Of a stretch of DNA of 64,000 nucleotides, positions 59,407 to 64,000 are shown one piece after another. The stretch's first letter is position 1; each line of letters starts with the position of its first letter. This DNA comes from Aminobacter anthyllidis (GTDB taxonomy: Bacteria > Pseudomonadota > Alphaproteobacteria > Rhizobiales > Rhizobiaceae): assembly GCF_018555685.1 (NCBI RefSeq), contig NZ_JAFLWW010000013.1:124001-188000 (forward strand), given 5' to 3'. The translations under genes were made by a program, and so were the position numbers. Under the pieces are notes generated by a model. The model did no database searches. It was not told the origin of the DNA and saw only the letters and a list, made by a program, of their open reading frames with translations.

Positions 59407-61749
59407 GTGGCAGTTCTTGGCCTCCCAGGCGGGCCTCGGATGCGCAGAAGAAACAACGAGATACCGGTCGACGTCTACATCCCCTTCGTGGAAACGCTTT
59501 TCCGCGACGGCTCGACGCTGGCTGTTGGCATCATAGCGCAGACGTTTCTGATCGGCGTTGTCTGGTGGAAGACCGCCCATCCGCTCTATCTGGTTGTCGC
59601 GCTCGTCATGGTGCTGGTCGGCACGCTGCGCATGCGAAATTTTCGCAAATACAATAGCTTACCGTCGCCGACAACTTGGGAAGAAGCTCACCAGCGCGAA
59701 AATGACTACATTCTCTACGGCACGCTGCACGGCGCCGCATTGGGTGCATTCTGCCTCGCCGGCATCTACTTCGCGCACGATACCTTCGCAGAGATTGCCT
59801 CTGTCTGCGTGACATTGGCCACGGCGACCTCGATTGCCGGACGCAACTACGGGTCGCCGCGGATGGTCATCATTCTGATCATTGCGCTGACGTGGCCGAT
59901 CTCGGTCGGCTTCTTGCTTCGCGGCGACGGCTACCATGTCTTCTTGGGTCTTTTGTCCGCACCCTTCCTGTTTGCGATACGGAAATTCGCTGACACCGTG
60001 CGCGATGTTCTTTTCACTGCGGTGTCGGAGGAAAAGAAGGCCAATCGGTTGGCGCAGCGTTTCAATCGCGCGCTCAACACGATGTCGCATGGCCTTGTCA
60101 TGCTCGGACCTGACGGGCGCGTAGCGGTTGCAAATGCGGAAGCCGCTCATTTGATGTCGGTCAAATCGCCGGAGGCGTTGCTCGGCCGCTCGATCCACGG
60201 CCTGCTGATGCGCGGCGTCGCCGGCGGCCAGCTTGCGCTCAAGGACTGCCGCTACATCGAGGCGCAACTGACGCGGGCTCTGCGCGAGGGCAGGGACCGC
60301 AAAGTCCTGGTAACGCTCGCCAATGGCCAGTGCCTGGAATTTTCGGCGCGCGAAGGCAGCCAGGAACTTGGCGTCATCACCTTCGAGGATGTGACCGCCC
60401 GCGTCGCCGCCGAAGAGAAGATCCGCTTCATGGCGCGTTACGACAGCCTGACCGGGCTGCCCAACCGCGCCTACTTTCATGAACTGGCGGCGGAATGCAT
60501 TCTCTCCGGCGATCGCGATAGGCTATGCGCCCTTGCCGTTCTCGACCTCGACGATTTCAAGAGCGTCAATGATACGCTTGGCCATCCTGTGGGCGACGGG
60601 CTCATCTACGCAGTCGCCGAGCGGCTGGCGGCGTTTGCCAGCGACAGCGTCAAGGTCAGCCGCTTCGGCGGCGACGAGTTCATGATCTATTTCGACAACA
60701 TCGACGACGAGAGCCATCTCAAGTTGATGCTCGACCGGATCTTCGCCGAAATGCAGGGCGAGGTCGACGTCGCCGGGCACGCCTTGCGCATCCAGGCAAG
60801 CGGTGGCGCTGTGCTGGGAAAAGTGCGCGAATCCGATGTCGACGCGATGATCGTCAAGGCCGACCTCGCGCTCTACAAGGCCAAGGAATCGGGCAAGAAC
60901 AGCTGGCATCTGTTCGAAGCGGTGATGGACGCCGCCTTCCGCAACCGCCAGCTGATGAAGGCCGATCTGCGCAATGCGGTGGAGGCGCGTGCCTTGCGCG
61001 TCGTCTATCAGCCGATCGTTTCGATGAGCACGATGCGCATCGCCAGCTGCGAGGCGCTGTGCCGCTGGGACCATCCCGAGCTCGGTCCGGTTTCGCCCGC
61101 GACCTTCATTCCGCTCGCCGAAGAGATGGGCATCATCTCCGACATCAGCACCTTCGTGCTGCAGGCGGCCTGCGCCGAATGCGCCAAGTGGCCGGCACCG
61201 ATCGGTGTCTCGGTCAATCTGTCCGCCAAGGATTTCCGCGATCGCGATGTCGTCGAAAAGGTGCGGGAGGCGCTTGCGGCTTCAGGCCTCGCGCCGCACC
61301 GCCTCGAAATCGAGGTCACGGAGACGGCATTGCTCGACGACAAGTCGTCGACACGCAGCTACATCGAAGAACTCAAGGCGATCGGCGTGCGCATTGCGCT
61401 CGACGATTTCGGCACCGGCTATTCCAGCTTGAGCTACCTGCACAAGCTGCCGCTCGACAAGGTCAAGATCGACCGCAGCTTCCTTGCCGATGTCGCCCAG
61501 AACCCACGTTCGCTGAAGCTGCTGAAGGGCATTGTCGACCTGTCGCGTCCGCTCGGCCTGTCGGTCACGGTCGAAGGGGTTGAGACCTTCGAACAGCTCA
61601 AGATCCTTGCGGTAGAAGTGCATCCCGACCTGGTCCAGGGCTTCCTGTTTGGATCGGCGCTGTCGTCGTCCGGCATTGAAACCATGTCGAACACAGTCTG
61701 GCCCTTCGCCAAGGACATCGGTCTCGCACGCATCACAGCCCGTCGTTGA
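59407..61749 (+). CDS. Membrane GGDEF-EAL cyclic-di-GMP protein
   Basis: Protein of about 780 aa. N-terminal membrane helices (STLAVGIIAQTFLIGVVWW, YLVVALVMVLVGTL, then helices near 105-185) are followed by a PAS-like domain (LNTMSHGLVMLGPDGRVAVAN). The GGDEF domain is intact (YDSLTGLPNR, VSRFGGDEFMIYFD), as is the EAL domain (ASCEALCRWDHPE, ALDDFGTGYSSLSYL, VEGVETFEQL, QGFLFG). Both cyclase and phosphodiesterase motifs are present; net activity is unknown. GTG 59407 has TAAGG 5 bases upstream; ATG 59440 is the alternative start. Confidence 0.93.
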   Translation: MAVLGLPGGPRMRRRNNEIPVDVYIPFVETLFRDGSTLAVGIIAQTFLIGVVWWKTAHPLYLVVALVMVLVGTLRMRNFRKYNSLPSPTTWEEAHQRENDYILYGTLHGAALGAFCLAGIYFAHDTFAEIASVCVTLATATSIAGRNYGSPRMVIILIIALTWPISVGFLLRGDGYHVFLGLLSAPFLFAIRKFADTVRDVLFTAVSEEKKANRLAQRFNRALNTMSHGLVMLGPDGRVAVANAEAAHLMSVKSPEALLGRSIHGLLMRGVAGGQLALKDCRYIEAQLTRALREGRDRKVLVTLANGQCLEFSAREGSQELGVITFEDVTARVAAEEKIRFMARYDSLTGLPNRAYFHELAAECILSGDRDRLCALAVLDLDDFKSVNDTLGHPVGDGLIYAVAERLAAFASDSVKVSRFGGDEFMIYFDNIDDESHLKLMLDRIFAEMQGEVDVAGHALRIQASGGAVLGKVRESDVDAMIVKADLALYKAKESGKNSWHLFEAVMDAAFRNRQLMKADLRNAVEARALRVVYQPIVSMSTMRIASCEALCRWDHPELGPVSPATFIPLAEEMGIISDISTFVLQAACAECAKWPAPIGVSVNLSAKDFRDRDVVEKVREALAASGLAPHRLEIEVTETALLDDKSSTRSYIEELKAIGVRIALDDFGTGYSSLSYLHKLPLDKVKIDRSFLADVAQNPRSLKLLKGIVDLSRPLGLSVTVEGVETFEQLKILAVEVHPDLVQGFLFGSALSSSGIETMSNTVWPFAKDIGLARITARR

Positions 61750-61904
61750 AGTGAGTGGGGCGCGCCCAGCCCGCCCGACAAAAACGCTTGATTATCCGTT
61801 AATTGTTAACCTTAACGGAAGGTAAATAGGAACAGTTTGAATTTCATCTTTACATCATCTCGGCCTCCGCTACCTTTCGACTGGGCGGAAGTACGGGGAA
61901 TACC

Positions 61905-62684
61905 ATGACGATCCATCAAGCGACGTCCGGCGGAGACGCCGACGTTAAGAGTAGCAGTGCGTCCGAAGCGGGGTCGTCATTTGCGCGACACGTTTCGAAC
62001 CTGCTCGAGCGCACCGAATACCGCCGCTGTGACAAGGGCGAAGATCTCGAGGACATTTATCGGCTCAGGTACAAATCGTACCGCTCGAACGACATGGTTC
62101 CCGACAACGAGAGCCACACCATCAGTGACGAGCTGGACGAGACGCCCAACGCCTACCGTTTTGGTGTCTATGTCGACCAGCGGCTGGTAAGCACGCTCCG
62201 GATCCACCACGTCACGCTCGCGACGCCATTTTCACCGTCTACCAAGGCATTCGGCGACATTGTCATGCCGATGCTGGCCGAGGGGCTGACCTTCATTTGT
62301 CCAAGTCGCTTCGCTTCGGACCCCGAATGGTCGCGGGTCTATCCGCAGATCCCCTACATCACGCTGCGCCTCGCGGGCATGGCTTGCTTTCATTTCAACG
62401 CGCCATACTGTCTGTCGACAGTTCGCGAGGACCATGCCGGCTTCTACAAGCGCATCTACTACTCCGAGCGGATCAGCGAGCCGCGTCCGTACCCAGGCGT
62501 GTTCAACAAGGTCGTGCTCTACCGCGCCGACGTCAACGGCATCCGCGAGCGCTCCTTCCAGCGGTTCCCATTCTTCAAGTCGACGCCGATGGAGCAGCGG
62601 CTGATGTTCGGCAGGCAGCCGATGGGCGAGCTCGCACCGCTGACCATCCTGCCGACGGCAAAATACTATCGCGAAGCTGCCTGA
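61905..62684 (+). CDS. FeeM-like N-acyl amino acid synthase (autoinducer-synthase-like GNAT fold)
   Basis: Protein of 259 aa whose core resembles the N-acyl amino acid synthase (FeeM) family, relatives of LuxI-type synthases: IYRLRYKSYRSNDMVPDNESHTISDELDETPNAYRFGVY, RLVSTLRIHHV and ICPSRFASDPEW, then YITLRLAGMACFHFNAPYCL. Such enzymes join an acyl chain from acyl-ACP to an amino acid. No LuxR-type regulator or acyl carrier protein gene is next to it. It follows the GGDEF-EAL gene by 155 bases on the same strand. Amino acid and chain length are not predictable. Confidence 0.68.
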   Translation: MTIHQATSGGDADVKSSSASEAGSSFARHVSNLLERTEYRRCDKGEDLEDIYRLRYKSYRSNDMVPDNESHTISDELDETPNAYRFGVYVDQRLVSTLRIHHVTLATPFSPSTKAFGDIVMPMLAEGLTFICPSRFASDPEWSRVYPQIPYITLRLAGMACFHFNAPYCLSTVREDHAGFYKRIYYSERISEPRPYPGVFNKVVLYRADVNGIRERSFQRFPFFKSTPMEQRLMFGRQPMGELAPLTILPTAKYYREAA

Positions 62685-62731
62685 GCTTCGCGTAAGGTCG
62701 GCGGCGCTGTAATCCGGAATCTGCGGGAACA

Positions 62732-64000
62732 ATGACGAGGCCTGTTATCAAGCATCTTTTGCGGGCAGCGTTGCTGCTCGGGATTTTCTTGCCCGCGCCC
62801 GCGCGCGCCGAAGACACGATCGCCATCGCCAACATGACGTTCCGGACCGGTCCGTTCGCCGATGTCGGCACGCCGCTGATGGACGGCCAGCGCGACTACA
62901 TGCTGATGCTCAACGAGCGCGACGGCGGCATCAACGGCATCAAGCTGAATTACGACGAGTGCGAGACCGGCTTCAGCGTCGACAAGGGCCTCGAATGCTA
63001 CGGCAAGGCCAAGGCATCGAGCCTGGTCACCCAGCCCTGGTCGCCCGCCATCGCCCTTGAACTCCTGCCGAAGGCCAGCGACGACAAGGTCCCGGTCCTG
63101 GCGCCGGGATACGGCTTCTCGGCCATGGCCGATGGCAAGCGTTTTCCGTGGGCGTTCAATCCGCCCGTCACCTACTGGGACGGTGCATCGATGATGCTCA
63201 AGAGCATATCGGGCGACGACCTCGACAGCCTGCGCGGCAAGAAGATCGTGCTGCTGCATCTCGACGGGGTCTACGGCGAGGAGCCGATCCCGCTGCTCCA
63301 GGCCTATGCCGACAGCTTCGACTTCACGCTCCTGCCTCTGCCCGTGGCGGCAAAGGAGATGCAAAACCAGTCGTCGCAATGGGCGAAGATAAAAAGCGAG
63401 AAACCGGATTTTGTGCTGCTGTGGGGCTGGGGGGCGATGAACGCCGGCGCTTTGGCCGAGGCGGTGAAATCAGGCTTTGCGATGGATAGGCTCGTCGGCA
63501 TCTGGTGGTCGGCGCACGACGATGATCTGAAGGCGGCCGGCGACGCGGCTAAAGGCTATCGGGCCCTGTCGTGGAACCTGCCCGCGCCAGATGCCGAGGC
63601 GATCAAGGACATCCGTAAATACGTGATCGACGCCGGCAAGTCGCAGACGCCGGTGGAGGCACTCGACAAGCTGTTCTACCAGCGCGGCGTGCTGATCTCG
63701 ATGTTGTCAGCCGAGGCGGTCAAGGCCGCGCAGGAGCATTTCGACAAAAGGCTGATCAATGGCGAACAGATGCGCTGGGGCCTCGAGAACCTCAAGATCG
63801 ACGATGCCAGGCTGGCGTCGCTGGGCATGGTCGGGATGATCGGTCCGTTCTCGACCAGTTGCGCCAATCATGCCGGCCATGGCGGCGCCTGGATGCTGGA
63901 GTGGGACGGTGCCAGCTTCGTCAAGGCATCCGGCCTGCTGACCGCCGATGCCGAGATGATCACGCCGCTGGCCGAGCAGGAAGCCAGCAAGTTCGCGGCC
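62732..64000 (+). CDS. LivK-type ABC substrate-binding protein (3' truncated by window)
   Basis: Open frame from ATG 62732 to the last base (423 codons) with no stop, so the gene continues beyond the window. A cleavable signal is seen (HLLRAALLLGIFLPAPARAED). The mature part is a type I periplasmic binding protein of the branched-chain amino acid family: IAIANMTFRTGPFADVGTPLMDG, NERDGGINGIKL, PGYGFSAMADG, KKIVLLHLDGVYGEEPIPLLQ and DFVLLWGWGAMNAGALAEAVKSG. Transporter permeases and ATPases may follow outside the window. GGGAA upstream is a modest ribosome-binding site. Confidence 0.88.
   Translation, partial: MTRPVIKHLLRAALLLGIFLPAPARAEDTIAIANMTFRTGPFADVGTPLMDGQRDYMLMLNERDGGINGIKLNYDECETGFSVDKGLECYGKAKASSLVTQPWSPAIALELLPKASDDKVPVLAPGYGFSAMADGKRFPWAFNPPVTYWDGASMMLKSISGDDLDSLRGKKIVLLHLDGVYGEEPIPLLQAYADSFDFTLLPLPVAAKEMQNQSSQWAKIKSEKPDFVLLWGWGAMNAGALAEAVKSGFAMDRLVGIWWSAHDDDLKAAGDAAKGYRALSWNLPAPDAEAIKDIRKYVIDAGKSQTPVEALDKLFYQRGVLISMLSAEAVKAAQEHFDKRLINGEQMRWGLENLKIDDARLASLGMVGMIGPFSTSCANHAGHGGAWMLEWDGASFVKASGLLTADAEMITPLAEQEASKFAA

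Overview
The window is GC-rich, densely coded chromosomal DNA of an alphaproteobacterium. It most resembles the Rhizobiales, probably Phyllobacteriaceae (Mesorhizobium- or Aminobacter-like). That placement is an inference from gene content: a carnitine/betaine catabolic operon, a PuuE/UraD-type ureide operon, membrane urate hydroxylase, fused DppDF-type ATPases, TRAP systems, and several families of GC-rich palindromic intergenic repeats. No rRNA, tRNA, CRISPR array, insertion sequence or phage gene was seen.

Layout. (1) 1-7.5 kb: a + strand carnitine/gamma-butyrobetaine operon: 3-dehydrocarnitine cleavage enzyme (cut by the window start), L-carnitine dehydrogenase, acyl-CoA dehydrogenase, ADP-forming acyl-CoA synthetase, CaiD-like hydratase and an HSL-type hydrolase. 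(2) 7.5-16 kb: a ParDE toxin-antitoxin pair, a complete peptide-type ABC importer with a CocE/NonD hydrolase, and a Phd/RelE-type pair. (3) 16-33.6 kb: purine catabolism. A minus-strand ureide operon (PuuE-UraD fusion, AllE, AllA, a CDA-fold deaminase) diverges from uraH-xdhA-xdhB-xdhC. After a Dps/HxlR/SRPBCC/beta-lactamase-fold/LysR interval come urate hydroxylase puuD, guanine deaminase, a UPF0303 protein and glycerate 2-kinase. Together these take guanine and xanthine to urate, allantoin, ureidoglycolate and glyoxylate; glycerate kinase fits the assimilation of glyoxylate carbon. Allantoate amidohydrolase is not in the window. (4) 33.6-39.2 kb: a UdgX-type uracil-DNA glycosylase translationally coupled to a radical-SAM protein with a helix-hairpin-helix tail, then a glutamine-synthetase-like ligase with a class III aminotransferase. 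(5) 39.3-48.7 kb: regulators (two MarR, one LacI), a WD40 protein next to a histidine-rich CobW GTPase, an exported intradiol dioxygenase, a DMT exporter, a 2-hydroxyacid dehydrogenase and a gamma-glutamyl-GABA-hydrolase-like amidotransferase. (6) 48.9-54.4 kb: a TRAP transporter with its binding protein convergent to its permeases, a frameshifted VOC gene between them, and an orphan LivH-type permease. (7) 54.5-64 kb: a CGNR regulator with a lipoprotein, a giant indolepyruvate-ferredoxin-oxidoreductase-like protein, a GGDEF-EAL protein, a FeeM-like N-acyl amino acid synthase, and a LivK-like binding protein cut by the window end.

The strongest unusual signal is a family of about 115-145 bp GC-rich palindromic elements that lie inside reading frames. 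Three copies provide the start codon, an interdomain linker, and the C-terminal tail plus stop codon of one acyl-CoA synthetase gene. A fourth is an in-frame insertion of about 46 codons in xdhC. Each copy is two inverted modules. Every module carries a small hairpin whose stem sequence differs between copies while pairing and a 3-nt loop are kept, which suggests selection for structure. I did not find a clearly new multi-gene defence or mobile system.
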